A stretch of 55,519 bases of DNA from Frankiaceae bacterium (lineage in GTDB: Bacteria; Actinomycetota; Actinomycetes; JAFAQI01): contig JAFAZI010000029.1 of NCBI GenBank assembly GCA_019239875.1, positions 1-55,519 of the forward strand, in the 5' to 3' direction. Below, in pieces: positions 10,712-19,615 of this stretch. Numbering within the stretch: the first letter of the stretch is position 1; each line of letters starts with the position of its first letter. Below the pieces are notes generated by a model that was not told the DNA's origin, ran no database searches, and saw only the letters and a list, made by a program, of their open reading frames with translations. Made by a program: the position numbers and the translations under genes.

Positions 10712-11214
10712 CTAGGCCGGACAGAACCAGTCGTCGGCCGACCTCGCTGCGGAAGGCTGGCGTCTGGCGGCGGGAACGGCTCGCGGAAGCTGAACGCGTA
10801 TGGCGTGGATCCGTTGCGGCGCAACGATTGCAGGCGGTCTTCGGCTTCCTGGATGGTCGGGATGTGCCCGGCGGGCACCCACCACAGCACGGTGATCGCC
10901 TCGTCGAGCTTCACGAACCACTTGCGGCGCTGCCGCATGATCTCGACGTGCGCGGTCTTGAAGACGAAGTCGGCGAGCTGCTCGAGGGATTCCCAGACGG
11001 ACATGTTGACGAAGATGGAGTCGTCGCCAAAGGCACGGAACGACGTGGCGTCGCCGGCGTCGTCCTGGAGGCGCCACACGAAGCCCGGTGCGGCGTCGGC
11101 GACCGCGTTGATCGGCTCGAGCGCCTCACGGAACCCAGTGATCGGCTCGGATTCGAGTGGAGCGATCAACGTGCCGATGTTCAACTGAGCAAGCTGCCAG
11201 GCCCCCTCGCGCAT
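10712..11214 (-). CDS. DUF3291-domain protein, 3' end disputed
   Basis: The N-terminal 155 residues (MREGAWQLAQLNIGTLIAP to PYAFSFREPFPPP) match the DUF3291 family of small cytosolic dimeric alpha-beta barrel-like proteins; FVNMSVWES and VLWWVPAGHIP are its core motifs. The biological role is unknown. In the native frame there is no stop after the domain: the frame stays open antisense to dop down to 10117, adding about 200 low-complexity residues. A neighbouring frame stops at 10712, which would give a normal-length protein. I therefore suspect a one-base frameshift near 10750-10780 and give the short end. TACGCT (11221-11226, minus strand) 6 nt before the ATG marks a leaderless start. Confidence 0.6.
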
Positions 11215-11245
11215 GAGTTGAGCGTAGATCCACAGGGCTGACAGG

Positions 11246-11276
11246 TACGGTCAGATCAACGACATAGGACCGGAGG
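11246..11276 (+). promoter_or_regulatory. pup promoter -10 and ribosome binding site
   Basis: TACGGT at 11246-11251 is a probable -10 and GGAGG at 11272-11276 is the ribosome binding site. The GGAGG lies 5 nt before ATG 11282 and overlaps the alternative GTG at 11276, so the ATG is the better start. The minus-strand -10 of the DUF3291 gene lies about 20 bp away. Confidence 0.5.
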
Positions 11277-11281
11277 TGCCC

Positions 11282-11491
11282 ATGCCTACTCGTGACGAGG
11301 GCGGCCAGAAGCGCACGACCAAGCAGACTGAAGAGGTCGAGCAGGTTGAGGATCTCGAGTCGTCCGACCTCAAAGAGCGCCACGAGGCCCTGACCGACGA
11401 CGTCGACGACATCCTCGACGAAATCGACAGTGTTTTGGAAAGTAATGCAGAGGAGTTCGTACGTAGTTACATACAAAAAGGGGGTCAGTAG
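11282..11491 (+). CDS. pup: Prokaryotic ubiquitin-like protein Pup
   Basis: A 69-residue, highly charged, intrinsically disordered modifier. The N-terminal half is polar ([10 protein letters not shown]) and engages the Arc pore. The region from about residue 24 to 55 is acidic and would form the helix that docks on the Arc coiled coil. The conserved tail is [10 protein letters not shown]. It ends in Gln rather than Glu, so Dop must deamidate it before PafA can join it to substrate lysines. It lies directly upstream of the HNH and proteasome-core genes on the same strand. Confidence 0.97.
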   Translation: MPTRDEGGQKRTTKQTEEVEQVEDLESSDLKERHEALTDDVDDILDEIDSVLESNAEEFVRSYIQKGGQ

Positions 11492-11510
11492 ACCATCTCT
11501 AGTGGTTTAC

Positions 11511-11577
11511 TACGGTATCTGCGATGAAGAAGTGTCGTACCCACGGACCACACTTGCGACATGAAGACATGTCCTGA
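11511..11577 (+). other. Possible leaderless 17-codon leader ORF before the HNH gene
   Basis: TACGGT (11511-11516) lies 7 nt before ATG 11524, the same spacing as the leaderless genes here. The frame encodes [17 protein letters not shown] and stops at 11577, overlapping the HNH start at 11561 out of frame. The HNH gene has no Shine-Dalgarno sequence, so reinitiation or coupling from this short frame is possible. Whether it is translated is not known. Confidence 0.25.
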
Positions 11578-12214
11578 TTGCGGTGAGCTCAAGCCCCTCG
11601 ATGAGTTCGGTCTTCTGACCTCGGCGCCCGATGGTCACGCGCGCTACTGCAAGCCCTGCTTCCGGCGCCGCAGCCAGGCGTCGTACAGAAAGCGCAGAGG
11701 CATCGAGGGGCGCACGGTGCGCGTTCGTGTGCCACGGGTAGAAGGGCAGAAACGCTGTCCGAAGTGCGGCGACTACAAGCCGCTAGAAGACTTTCCAAGG
11801 AACCGCTCGACATGGGACGGACTCGCCGCCTACTGCAAGCCGTGCCATAACGCCAAGGGCAAAGAGACCTACACGCGGTTGTACGGCGGGACTCGCGAGT
11901 ATCACCTCCGCAGGCGTTATGGCATCGGCCAGATCGAGGTCGATCAGATGCTCGAAGAGCAGGGCGGCAAGTGTGCAATCTGTCGGCGGCCCGACCCTGA
12001 ACACGTCGATCATGACCACGCGACGGGCAAGGTTCGAGGCATGCTTTGCTTCAACTGCAACCAAGCCCTGGGCAACGTCCGAGACCAGCTGGTGGTCCTG
12101 GGCAAGATGCAGGACTACCTGATGAAGGCTGGCGCTGAGCCCGCGTCGTACATCGACTTTCGATTCCGGCGCGCAATCGTTGAGTTTGCGGGATCAACGC
12201 GACACACGCCGTAA
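11561..12214 (+). CDS. Endonuclease VII-like HNH protein with duplicated zinc ribbon
   Basis: A 217-residue protein. It begins with two tandem zinc-ribbon modules, C4-x2-C7...C30-x2-C33 and C66-x2-C69...C92-x2-C95; both have the pattern KPLxxF followed by YCKPC. The C-terminal half is a recombination endonuclease VII (HNH) domain: C138/C141, VDHDHATG (residues 149-156) with catalytic His, and C163/C166 in [10 protein letters not shown]. The phage T4 homolog resolves branched DNA. I recall related genes between pup and prcB in other actinomycetes, so the location seems conserved, yet no proteasomal role is established. Possible roles are DNA repair linked to PafBC or a domesticated mobile nuclease. 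Confidence 0.88.
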   Translation: MKTCPDCGELKPLDEFGLLTSAPDGHARYCKPCFRRRSQASYRKRRGIEGRTVRVRVPRVEGQKRCPKCGDYKPLEDFPRNRSTWDGLAAYCKPCHNAKGKETYTRLYGGTREYHLRRRYGIGQIEVDQMLEEQGGKCAICRRPDPEHVDHDHATGKVRGMLCFNCNQALGNVRDQLVVLGKMQDYLMKAGAEPASYIDFRFRRAIVEFAGSTRHTP

Positions 12215-12269
12215 GCCGTTGGCGAACCTTCGTGCACGTTCGGTTGGCAGTCGTGACAGGCTCTACCTC

Positions 12270-13124
12270 GTGGATCTCTCCGACAACACGACGGTGCCAG
12301 CAGCGTTCTTCACCGCCGGTAACAGCTCGTTCAGCGACTTCCTGTCCCAGCACGCGCCGGACCTGCTACCTGGCAAACGGCTGCAGGCTGCGATGACCTC
12401 GGCCAACATCGACGCGCCGCACGGTACGACGATCGTGGGTGTCACCCACACGACCGGAGTGATCCTTGCTGGTGACCGCCGAGCCACGATGGGCAACATC
12501 ATCGCCTCGCGTGACATGGAGAAGGTCTTCCAGGGCGACGAGCACTCCGCGGTCGGCATCGCCGGCACGGCGGGTGTCGCGATCGAGTTGGTCCGCCTGT
12601 TCCAGGTCGAGCTCGAGCACTACGAGAAGATCGAGGGGACGACGCTGTCCCTCGAGGGCAAGGCGAACCGGCTCGCCCTCCTGATCCGCAACAACCTCCC
12701 GATGGCGATGCAGGGGCTTGCCGTCGTACCGATGTTCGCCGGCTACGACCTCGAGGCCGACGAACCCGCAACGGCCGGCCGGATCTTCTCCTATGACGTC
12801 ACCGGCGGGCGCTACGAGGAGCACCGCTACCACTCGGTGGGATCCGGCAGCGTGTTCGCGCGTGGCTCACTGAAAAAGCTCTATCGCGACGACTTCACCG
12901 AGGCGGACGCGATCCTCGCCTGCATCCACGCCCTGTACGACGCGGCCGACGAGGACAGCGCCACCGGCGGACCTGATCTGTCGCGCCGGATCTATCCCGT
13001 CGTGACGGCAGTCACCGCCGAGGGCTTCCGCCGCCTCGCCGACGACGAAGTCGCCACCATCACCGAACAGGTCGTCCAGGAACGCCTCACCAGCCCTGGC
13101 GGACCGTCCGCCCCCCTCCGCTAG
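12270..13124 (+). CDS. prcB: 20S proteasome beta subunit PrcB
   Basis: A 284-residue precursor if GTG 12270 is used. The propeptide (about 52 residues) ends DAPHG and self-cleavage exposes the catalytic Thr of [21 protein letters not shown]. The active-site set is complete: Thr1, Asp in GDRRAT, and the Lys of MEKVFQG about 33 residues after Thr1. It forms the inner catalytic rings of the 20S core. An upstream start at 12180 would overlap the HNH gene by 35 bp and add 30 basic residues, so the shorter form is preferred. prcA follows after 32 bp. Confidence 0.95.
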   Translation: MDLSDNTTVPAAFFTAGNSSFSDFLSQHAPDLLPGKRLQAAMTSANIDAPHGTTIVGVTHTTGVILAGDRRATMGNIIASRDMEKVFQGDEHSAVGIAGTAGVAIELVRLFQVELEHYEKIEGTTLSLEGKANRLALLIRNNLPMAMQGLAVVPMFAGYDLEADEPATAGRIFSYDVTGGRYEEHRYHSVGSGSVFARGSLKKLYRDDFTEADAILACIHALYDAADEDSATGGPDLSRRIYPVVTAVTAEGFRRLADDEVATITEQVVQERLTSPGGPSAPLR

Positions 13125-13156
13125 ACACCCGCCAAGACGAAAGGCAGCGCAGAACT

Positions 13157-13855
13157 GTGACCATGCCGTTCGGCTACGTCTCGCCCGAGCAGATCATGAA
13201 GGACCGGGCCGACTACGCCCGCAAGGGAATCGCTCGCGGCCGCGCCGTCCTCGTCATGTCCTACGCCGACGGCATCCTGTTCGTCGCCGAGAACCCGTCC
13301 AGCGCCCTGCACAAGATCTCCGAGATCTACGACCGGCTGGCGTTTGCAGCGGTCGGCAAGTACAACGAGTTCGAGAATCTTCGGGTCGCTGGGGTCCGGA
13401 TGGCAGACCTGCGCGGCTACTCCTACGACCGTCGCGACGTCACCGGCCGCGCGCTCGCCAACACCTATGCGCAGATCCTCGGCACGATCTTCTCCAGCGG
13501 AGGCGAGAAGCCGTTCGAGGTCGAGATCACCGTCGCCGAGGTCGGCGCGACCGCCGCCGAGGACCAGCTCTACCGGCTCACGTACGACGGGAGTGTCGCC
13601 GACGAGCACGGCGTCGTGGTCATGGGCGGGTCCGCCGACGCGATCAGCGCAAAGGTCACCGAGGGCTATCGCGACGACATCCCGCTCGGTGAGGGGCTCC
13701 GCCTCGCGGTGTCGTCGCTCACCGCCGGGGACTCCGAACCGCGCACGATCGCGGCGAACCAGCTCGAGGTCGCCGTGCTCGACCGCAGCCGGCCACGCCG
13801 TACCTTCCGCCGGTTCGCAGACGCCCAGCTGGAGCCGTTGCTCGCGGGGGAGTGA
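13157..13855 (+). CDS. prcA: 20S proteasome alpha subunit PrcA
   Basis: A 232-residue alpha-type subunit that forms the outer gating rings and the docking surface for Arc. The N-terminal gating segment [25 protein letters not shown] (quoted here as one landmark, residues 1-25) is typical, and [20 protein letters not shown] forms the first strands; there is no catalytic Thr. The first GTG is used because relatives begin MTMPF. It ends 4 bp from the convergent pseudoprotease gene, so little room remains for a terminator. Confidence 0.95.
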   Translation: MTMPFGYVSPEQIMKDRADYARKGIARGRAVLVMSYADGILFVAENPSSALHKISEIYDRLAFAAVGKYNEFENLRVAGVRMADLRGYSYDRRDVTGRALANTYAQILGTIFSSGGEKPFEVEITVAEVGATAAEDQLYRLTYDGSVADEHGVVVMGGSADAISAKVTEGYRDDIPLGEGLRLAVSSLTAGDSEPRTIAANQLEVAVLDRSRPRRTFRRFADAQLEPLLAGE

Positions 13856-13858
13856 CGG

Positions 13859-14686
13859 TCAGACTTTCTTCCCGGCGGCCAGCAGCTTCAGGTGCCGGAA
13901 CTTGTGCATCTGGCGGGCATACCGGATCGCGCGGTCCACGTTGTACACCGTGGCCGGGGTCTGCGACACGGAGCCTTGCGGGATCGCGGTCAGCATGCCG
14001 TAGAGCAACCCACCGTGCGTCACCGGCGTCCCGACGTCTGTGCCGTCGACCGACGGGGTGGCCGACAGCTCGTAGACCCAACCGTTGTGCTTGATGTCAC
14101 CTGCTGTCGCCGTCGCCTCGCCGAATGAGACCGTCGATCCGCTCTTCGGGCCCTGCTTGCTGACCGAGGTCGGGGCGGACAGGCCCGGGATCCCGCCGCG
14201 CGCGCGCTTGGCGTCGTGTTTCGCCAGCTTCAACAGCGCGAGATCGTTGAAATCACACAAGTTGTGACGCTTCACGCCCGTTCCCTGCATCCGGGTGAAG
14301 GAGTTGTAGACGAGGATTGCCCGGCGCTTTGCGCCGGCGACCCTCGCAGGCGTGCCGAGCGGTGCAGTCGCGGCGCGGCACCCGTTCTGCAGCTTGCCCT
14401 CATCCAGCGGCAGCGCCGTGCACGATGCCGTGATCGCGACGTACACCCGCTTGCCCTGGTGGAGCAGGAAGCCGCTCTTGCAGCCCATGTCGAAGAAGTT
14501 CACGTTCGCGTTGGGTCTGGCGTGCTGCGCGCCGGACGCGGCAACGGCTGGGGGAGCGGTCGTGGCGACGCCGACGAGCGCCGCGACACCGGGCACGAGG
14601 ACGGCACGCGCGAGGACGCTTGAGCGCACTGGGAGGCCTCCAAGTAGACGTGTGAGCCAGGTCACAGTTCGCGACAAATCTTTCAT
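13859..14686 (-). CDS. Exported trypsin-like pseudoprotease
   Basis: A 275-residue protein with an N-terminal export signal (hydrophobic residues 25-50, ending PPAVAA). The layout follows secreted chymotrypsin-like proteases: CKSGFLLHQGKRVYV, then the position of TAGHC reads TASC (His to Ser), the Asp motif FNDLALLKL is intact, and the GDSGSPV position reads TDVGTPV (Ser to Val). Two of three catalytic residues are thus absent, so it is probably a binding protein. Cysteines 69/89 and 103/144 could form disulfides. It sits between prcA and pafA on the opposite strand. The ATG at 14684-14686 places the signal correctly and has a nearby AGGA. Confidence 0.72.
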   Translation of the reverse strand: MKDLSRTVTWLTRLLGGLPVRSSVLARAVLVPGVAALVGVATTAPPAVAASGAQHARPNANVNFFDMGCKSGFLLHQGKRVYVAITASCTALPLDEGKLQNGCRAATAPLGTPARVAGAKRRAILVYNSFTRMQGTGVKRHNLCDFNDLALLKLAKHDAKRARGGIPGLSAPTSVSKQGPKSGSTVSFGEATATAGDIKHNGWVYELSATPSVDGTDVGTPVTHGGLLYGMLTAIPQGSVSQTPATVYNVDRAIRYARQMHKFRHLKLLAAGKKV

Positions 14687-14768
14687 ATCCTGCCGACCGT
14701 CGCGACGTTTCCGAGGCCACTGGCGCCGCTGAATCCGCCGGTTCCGGTGAAACCACGCCACCGACGCC

Positions 14769-14783
14769 TACGCTCAGTTCATG
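14769..14783 (+). promoter_or_regulatory. Leaderless promoter -10 of pafA
   Basis: TACGCT (14769-14774), six bases, then ATG at 14781. There is no Shine-Dalgarno sequence. It gives pafA its own promoter, separate from the pup-prcB-prcA unit. Confidence 0.55.
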
Positions 14784-16139
14784 GACCGGCGGATCTTCGG
14801 CTTGGAGAACGAGTACGGAGTCACCTGTACGTTCCGCGGGCAGCGCCGTCTCTCACCGGACGAAGTCGCGCGATACCTGTTCCGCCGAGTCGTGTCATGG
14901 GGCCGCAGCAGCAACGTCTTCCTGAAGAACGGCGCACGGCTCTACCTCGACGTCGGCTCGCACCCGGAGTACGCGACCCCTGAGTGCGACGACATCACCG
15001 AACTGGTAACCCACGACAAGGCGGGCGAGCGGACCCTGGAAGGCCTCCTGATGGATGCCGAGCGCCGGCTCCGCGAGGAGGGCATCGCGGGCGACATCTA
15101 CCTGTTCAAGAACAACACGGACTCGGCCGGCAACTCCTATGGCTGCCACGAGAACTACCTGGTCGGCCGGCACGGCGAGTTCTCCCGGCTGGCCGACGTA
15201 CTGATCCCGTTCCTCGTCACCCGCCAGATCATCTGTGGCGCCGGGAAGGTGCTCCTCACCCCGCGCGGAGCGGTGTACTGCGTCAGCCAGCGGGCCGAGC
15301 ACATCTGGGAAGGCGTGTCCTCGGCAACGACTCGGAGCCGACCGATCATCAACACCCGTGACGAGCCCCACTCCGACGCCGAGCGGTTCCGCCGGCTGCA
15401 TGTGATCGTCGGCGACAGCAACATGTCGGAGACCACGACGCTGCTGAAGGTCGGTACGACGGATCTCGTCCTGCGCATGATCGAGGCCGGTGTCGTCATG
15501 CGCGATCTCACCTTGGAGAACGCGATCCGCGCGATCCGCGAGGTCAGCCACGACATGTCGGGTCGCCGTACCGTCAAGCTCGCGAACGGCCGCGAGGCAA
15601 GCGCACTCGACATTCAGCAGGAGTACTTCGTCAAGGCGCGCGACTTCGTGCAGCGGCGGGGGAGTGACGCGACCACGGACCGGGTGCTCGAGCTCTGGGA
15701 GCGCACTCTCAAGGCCGTCGACAGCGGCGATCTCTCCCTCGTGGATCGCGAGATCGACTGGGTCATGAAGCACCAGCTGATCGAGCGCTATCGCGCGAAG
15801 CACGACCTAGCGCTGTCCTCGCCGCGGATCGCGCAGATCGACCTCGCCTACCACGACGTCAGTCGCAAGCGGGGGTTGTACTACCTGATGGAGCGCCGCG
15901 GCGCGGTGGACCGGGCAACCACAGACCTCAAGATCTTCGAGGCGAAGTCGGTGCCGCCTCAGACGACACGCGCGCGCCTACGCGGTGACTTCATCCGCAA
16001 GGCGCAGGAGAAGCGGCGCGACTTCACGGTCGACTGGGTGCACCTGAAGCTCAACGACCAGGCGCAGCGCACGGTGCTCTGCAAGGACCCTTTCCGCGCC
16101 GTCGACGATCGCGTCGAGAAGCTCATCGCCTCGATGTAG
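14781..16139 (+). CDS. pafA: Pup-protein ligase PafA
   Basis: A 452-residue ATP-dependent ligase joining the C-terminal Glu side chain of Pup to substrate lysines. The N terminus [14 protein letters not shown] has the metal-binding glutamates, and [17 protein letters not shown] carries the catalytic Asp. [19 protein letters not shown] and NTRDEPHSD are shared with Dop, but the Dop-specific loop is missing, which separates the two paralogs. The C-terminal domain ([15 protein letters not shown]) is complete. A perfect 11-bp hairpin lies 30 bp downstream. Confidence 0.96.
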   Translation: MDRRIFGLENEYGVTCTFRGQRRLSPDEVARYLFRRVVSWGRSSNVFLKNGARLYLDVGSHPEYATPECDDITELVTHDKAGERTLEGLLMDAERRLREEGIAGDIYLFKNNTDSAGNSYGCHENYLVGRHGEFSRLADVLIPFLVTRQIICGAGKVLLTPRGAVYCVSQRAEHIWEGVSSATTRSRPIINTRDEPHSDAERFRRLHVIVGDSNMSETTTLLKVGTTDLVLRMIEAGVVMRDLTLENAIRAIREVSHDMSGRRTVKLANGREASALDIQQEYFVKARDFVQRRGSDATTDRVLELWERTLKAVDSGDLSLVDREIDWVMKHQLIERYRAKHDLALSSPRIAQIDLAYHDVSRKRGLYYLMERRGAVDRATTDLKIFEAKSVPPQTTRARLRGDFIRKAQEKRRDFTVDWVHLKLNDQAQRTVLCKDPFRAVDDRVEKLIASM

Positions 16140-16168
16140 GGCGCGGCCGCCCCTATCGTTCGAGCGCC

Positions 16169-16210
16169 GATGGGGGTCTCACGACGCTAGTTGGTGCTCA
16201 GACCCCCATC
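16169..16210. terminator. Bidirectional hairpin terminator between pafA and DUF202 gene
   Basis: GATGGGGGTCT (16169-16179) pairs perfectly with AGACCCCCATC (16200-16210) across a 20-nt loop. It lies between convergent genes and lacks a U-tract. The same arm ends and an ACGACGCT loop motif recur in the hairpin at 30497-30538. Confidence 0.7.
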
Positions 16211-16235
16211 AGCTCTCACTGAGCAGCGACGCCGA

Positions 16236-16583
16236 CTACGAGTTGGCGATCACCAGGATCAGCGCGATCACGCCGACCACGGTGATGCCACCCGCGACGA
16301 TCGGCATGCTGCGCGAATGGGGGAGCGGCGACCCGGACGCGATCGCCCGCTGGTTCGCCCGCCATCGCGCATAGGAGCCGACCGCAGCGAACAGGCCTAG
16401 CACCACGAGCAGGATCCCGAGCAGATGGCGCCCGGTGGAGTCGGCGAACTCCGAGGGCAGATTGACGACGCCGATACCCGCGGCAAGCAGCGCCAACGAC
16501 GTTCGGATCCACGCCAGGAACGTCCGTTCGTTGGCCAGGCTGAACCGGTAGTCCGGGTGCGCGTCCTGGGGCGGCTCGATCAC
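16236..16583 (-). CDS. DUF202 family inner-membrane protein
   Basis: 115 residues with the DUF202/YidH signature NERTFLAWIRTSLALLAAGIG (residues 18-38) and three hydrophobic segments at about 26-46, 54-72 and 92-113. The function of this family is unknown. The GTG start overlaps the stop of the DUF3866 gene by 4 bp, indicating translational coupling. It converges on pafA with a shared hairpin terminator. Confidence 0.85.
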   Translation of the reverse strand: MIEPPQDAHPDYRFSLANERTFLAWIRTSLALLAAGIGVVNLPSEFADSTGRHLLGILLVVLGLFAAVGSYARWRANQRAIASGSPLPHSRSMPIVAGGITVVGVIALILVIANS

Positions 16584-17647
16584 GGCAACAGTGTCGCAGC
16601 GTGCCTGCCGGCCGCTGCGCAGGCGGCGAAGTACGTCGCGTCCTCGTCGAGCGATCGACCCATGGTGGCGACTTTGACCGGCGAAGCCCGTACCGCGTCA
16701 AGCACCCCATCGAGCGCGACCTCGACGAGCCGGTGGGGCGGCGACAGAGGAGCTGCAGCTTCGCGAATCTCGTGACCGAACTCGCCGTCGTACGACGGGA
16801 CCACCACGTCCGCTGCGGCTAGCGCCACTCGTCCTAGCGAGGTCAGCGAGTGATGCGAGATCCCGCGATGACGGTCGCGAGGGTCCACGTCGCTGATCCG
16901 CAGCGCCGCGACCGGCCGACCGCGCAAGACGGCGGTGGCGTTGATCGCCTCTCCGCTCGCGACGCCACTGAACCCCCACCGCGTTCCGGTGCCGAGGTTG
17001 CCTGGTCCTTGCGTGACGATCGCCACGTCCGCGCCCAACACATGTCGCGCCGCGAGGAGACCCGTGTGAGTGGTCACCGCTTCGACATCACCCCCGAACG
17101 CCTGGCCGACGGTGACCGCCGCCGCCAGCCAGCCTGCGGCACGCAGCTCGTCGACGGAGCGCGAGAAGCCGAGCGGCAGTGCGCCCCCATCGGTCATCAC
17201 GTAGACGACCCGCGGAGCCTGGCCGGCCATCCGCAGGCCGGCGAGCACAGCAGGCAACGCAGAGTGCAGGTCCGCCACGACGACGGGCATGCCCTCCAGG
17301 TCGTCGGCATCGCGCAGCACTGCGTGGTGCGGCGAGTCCTGCTCGTCGACCGCCATCACGGTGGCCTGCATCGGCGTGTAGCGGGCCTTCACGACGTGCC
17401 CGGGCTCGTCACGATCAGGCGGCAGCCGGTCGGGGATGGCGACGACGAGCGCGTAGCCGCCGGTGCCGAGTCCGAGCGAGATCGCTGTCGTGTTCAGCAG
17501 GACACGATCGCCTTCGGCGGGCTCACCTACGAGGTCGGGATAGGCCAGCGCCGCGAGCTCGCCGTCGTCTGTCGCGACGCGCAGCTCGATCGCTCCGGCC
17601 CGCGCCCGCGTGACCGCGACGACTCGCCCTTCCCGCCACCGGATCAC
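16580..17647 (-). CDS. DUF3866 family protein
   Basis: A 355-residue cytosolic protein of the actinobacterial DUF3866 family, whose function is unknown. It starts MIRWREGRVVAVTRAR, has a beta-rich first 110 residues and a Rossmann-like middle with VVYVMTDGGALPLGFSRSV, VTQGPGNLGTGTRWGFSG and ISHHSLTSLG. There are no membrane segments. GTG 17647 follows TAGGGT (17655-17660, minus strand) by 7 nt, the leaderless arrangement. As I recall, family members occur near proteasome genes in actinomycetes, but no link to Pup is shown here. Confidence 0.85.
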   Translation of the reverse strand: MIRWREGRVVAVTRARAGAIELRVATDDGELAALAYPDLVGEPAEGDRVLLNTTAISLGLGTGGYALVVAIPDRLPPDRDEPGHVVKARYTPMQATVMAVDEQDSPHHAVLRDADDLEGMPVVVADLHSALPAVLAGLRMAGQAPRVVYVMTDGGALPLGFSRSVDELRAAGWLAAAVTVGQAFGGDVEAVTTHTGLLAARHVLGADVAIVTQGPGNLGTGTRWGFSGVASGEAINATAVLRGRPVAALRISDVDPRDRHRGISHHSLTSLGRVALAAADVVVPSYDGEFGHEIREAAAPLSPPHRLVEVALDGVLDAVRASPVKVATMGRSLDEDATYFAACAAAGRHAATLLP

Positions 17648-17668
17648 CTGCCGGACCCTACCGAGCGG

Positions 17669-18580
17669 TCAGGCTGATTCCGGCAAGTACGTCACCGGTC
17701 CGGTGCGCTGGTGGTGCAGATGCCTCAGCGGATAGCCACCCGGGGCGCGGTTGATCGCTGCGAACGGCGCCGTCGCCGAAGGCCGTGGACATCTGTCGTT
17801 CGGACCGGAGGACAGGATGACGCTGATGAAAAGCCCGCGGGGTGTCCCGTCAACGTTCACGTGATCGAAGGTGAAGCAGTCGCGCTGGTGGTAGCGGATC
17901 AGAATGCGGCCGGGATGTCGCCGGACGAGATGCCACTTGACTGACCGGTACGGCGTCGACCGGGGGCGCGGGCGCGGGTGAAACTGCCGCTGGAAGCCCA
18001 GCTCCTGTTCAGCGTGGTGGCCCTTCTGCCACTCCCAGGCTTCCAAGGAGGCTTCCTGCGTGTCGTCGACGACCACGAACATCGTGCCGCCGACGTAGTG
18101 CCGGGCAACTCCGCCGCGACCTTCATAGTCCGCGGGCGACGATGGGTTGACGCAGTTCGTGATCAGCCATGCGCGCGTCCGCCGAAGGAACGGCACGTAC
18201 CCAAGGACATTCCCACTCGCTGGCCCAGACGAGAGGTAGCTGATACGGCCGAAGCGAACCTGCGTGTGACGGTCCTGCGCGCTGGTCGTGTTCCCGTACA
18301 GATGTTGGAAGTGCCGGAACGCACGCCGGGCGCTGATTCGAGGGCCGTGCCGACGACTGGTCGGATCTGCCAAGAACGCCGCTCCCGAGGGATCGACCGC
18401 AGTGCGTTTGTAGCGATGACCGGGACCGACCTGGCAAAGCGAGGACGGCCATCGGACACCAACGCGCGAGAGGTGAGGAGCCCTCAGACCGTTCCAGGAT
18501 GTCGAGACACTCATACCGGGAGGCGCCAGGAGCATGATGGCGACACCCGTGACGAGTGAGACCGTGATCGCCCGCTTCAC
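17669..18580 (-). CDS. Exported protein of unknown function
   Basis: 303 residues with an N-terminal signal (MKRAITVSLVTGVAIMLLAPP) and a basic mature protein rich in Arg, His and Tyr. Four scattered Cys (LCQVG, TNCVNP, RDCFTF, DRCPRP) could form two disulfides. No family is recognised. GTG 18580 has TAACTT 6 nt upstream on the minus strand, again a leaderless arrangement. It lies between the DUF3866 gene and the divergent pafB, the fourth predicted exported protein inserted in the proteasome locus. Its reading frame is long and has a convincing signal, so it is probably real. Confidence 0.6.
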   Translation of the reverse strand: MKRAITVSLVTGVAIMLLAPPGMSVSTSWNGLRAPHLSRVGVRWPSSLCQVGPGHRYKRTAVDPSGAAFLADPTSRRHGPRISARRAFRHFQHLYGNTTSAQDRHTQVRFGRISYLSSGPASGNVLGYVPFLRRTRAWLITNCVNPSSPADYEGRGGVARHYVGGTMFVVVDDTQEASLEAWEWQKGHHAEQELGFQRQFHPRPRPRSTPYRSVKWHLVRRHPGRILIRYHQRDCFTFDHVNVDGTPRGLFISVILSSGPNDRCPRPSATAPFAAINRAPGGYPLRHLHHQRTGPVTYLPESA

Positions 18581-18644
18581 AGGCCGAAGTTAGTGCGCCA
18601 CCCAAAAGATGTCTGCTGTTCCGAGCCGCGAAGCCGGGCTCGGG

Positions 18645-18661
18645 TAGGTTCACGTGCCATG
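18645..18661 (+). promoter_or_regulatory. Leaderless promoter -10 of pafBC
   Basis: TAGGTT (18645-18650) precedes ATG 18659 by 8 nt with no Shine-Dalgarno sequence. This chooses the ATG at 18659 over the longer open frame to 18593, which would add 22 residues not seen in PafB proteins. Confidence 0.5.
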
Positions 18662-19615
18662 GCGGCGGAGCGCACCGAGCGGCTGATCAACCTCGTGATC
18701 TGCCTGTTGCACACGCGCTCCTACATCACCGCCGAGCGGCTCCGCGAGATCATCCCGGGCTACGGCGAGGCCAAGAGCGACGACGCGTTCAAGCGGATGT
18801 TCGAGCGCGACAAGGAGGACCTGCGCGACCTCGGCATCCCGCTGGAGACCGGCACGTTGAGCCACTTCGAGGACGAGATCGGCTACCGCATCGCGCGCAG
18901 CGACTACGCACTGCCTGAACTGACCCTCGAGCCTGACGAGGCCGCCGCCGTCGCACTCGCTGCGCGCATGTGGACGTCGGCCTCTCTCGGCGCTCCGGCC
19001 ACGCGCGCCCTTCGCAAGCTCGAAGCCGCCGGGGTGGAGGTCACCGGGCTGCCCGAGGGGCTGCAGCCACGAGCCGGTGCGGGAGGAACCGGGTTTCCCA
19101 CGATCGCCGAGGCGGCCCGCGAGGGGAAGGTCGTCACGTTCGACTACCGCGGTGCTCACGACACCGAGCCGGCACCACGGCGGGTCGAGCCGTGGGGCGT
19201 CGTCTGGTGGCACGGCCGCTGGTACCTCGTCGGGAAGGACGCCGACAAGGACGCGCCCCGCGTCTTCCGGCTCTCCCGCATCGCGAGCGAGCCCGAGACG
19301 GAGGGGCCGGCCGGCGCCGTCACCGTCCCGCCGAACGTCGACCTCACGGCCCTCGTCGCCGCGAACGACCCCCGCGATACCGGCGCGATGGCCCGCGTCA
19401 AGGTCCGGCACGACCACGCGATCGGGCTCCGTCGACAGACCATCGACATCTCCCATGAGGAGGGATGGGACATCATCACCGTCCCGTGTCCGGACCCGCA
19501 CCGGCTCGCCGAGCAGGTCCTCGCGTACGGGCCGGACGCAGTCCTGCTGTCACCCGCTGAGGCGCGCGAGGCCGTCGTACGACGGTTGAAGCTCCTTGCC
19601 GAGTCCGACGCATGA
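18659..19615 (+). CDS. pafB: WYL-domain transcription activator subunit PafB
   Basis: A 318-residue protein with an N-terminal winged helix-turn-helix (AERTERLINLVICLLHTRSY, then ITAERLREIIPGY), a WYL domain at about residues 155-230 (VVWWHGRWYLVGKD) and a C-terminal WCX extension. With PafC it forms a heterodimer that recruits RNA polymerase to DNA-damage genes independently of LexA, as shown in mycobacteria. Its stop overlaps the pafC start as ATGA (19612-19615), which suggests coupled translation and a 1:1 ratio. Confidence 0.93.
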   Translation: MAAERTERLINLVICLLHTRSYITAERLREIIPGYGEAKSDDAFKRMFERDKEDLRDLGIPLETGTLSHFEDEIGYRIARSDYALPELTLEPDEAAAVALAARMWTSASLGAPATRALRKLEAAGVEVTGLPEGLQPRAGAGGTGFPTIAEAAREGKVVTFDYRGAHDTEPAPRRVEPWGVVWWHGRWYLVGKDADKDAPRVFRLSRIASEPETEGPAGAVTVPPNVDLTALVAANDPRDTGAMARVKVRHDHAIGLRRQTIDISHEEGWDIITVPCPDPHRLAEQVLAYGPDAVLLSPAEAREAVVRRLKLLAESDA

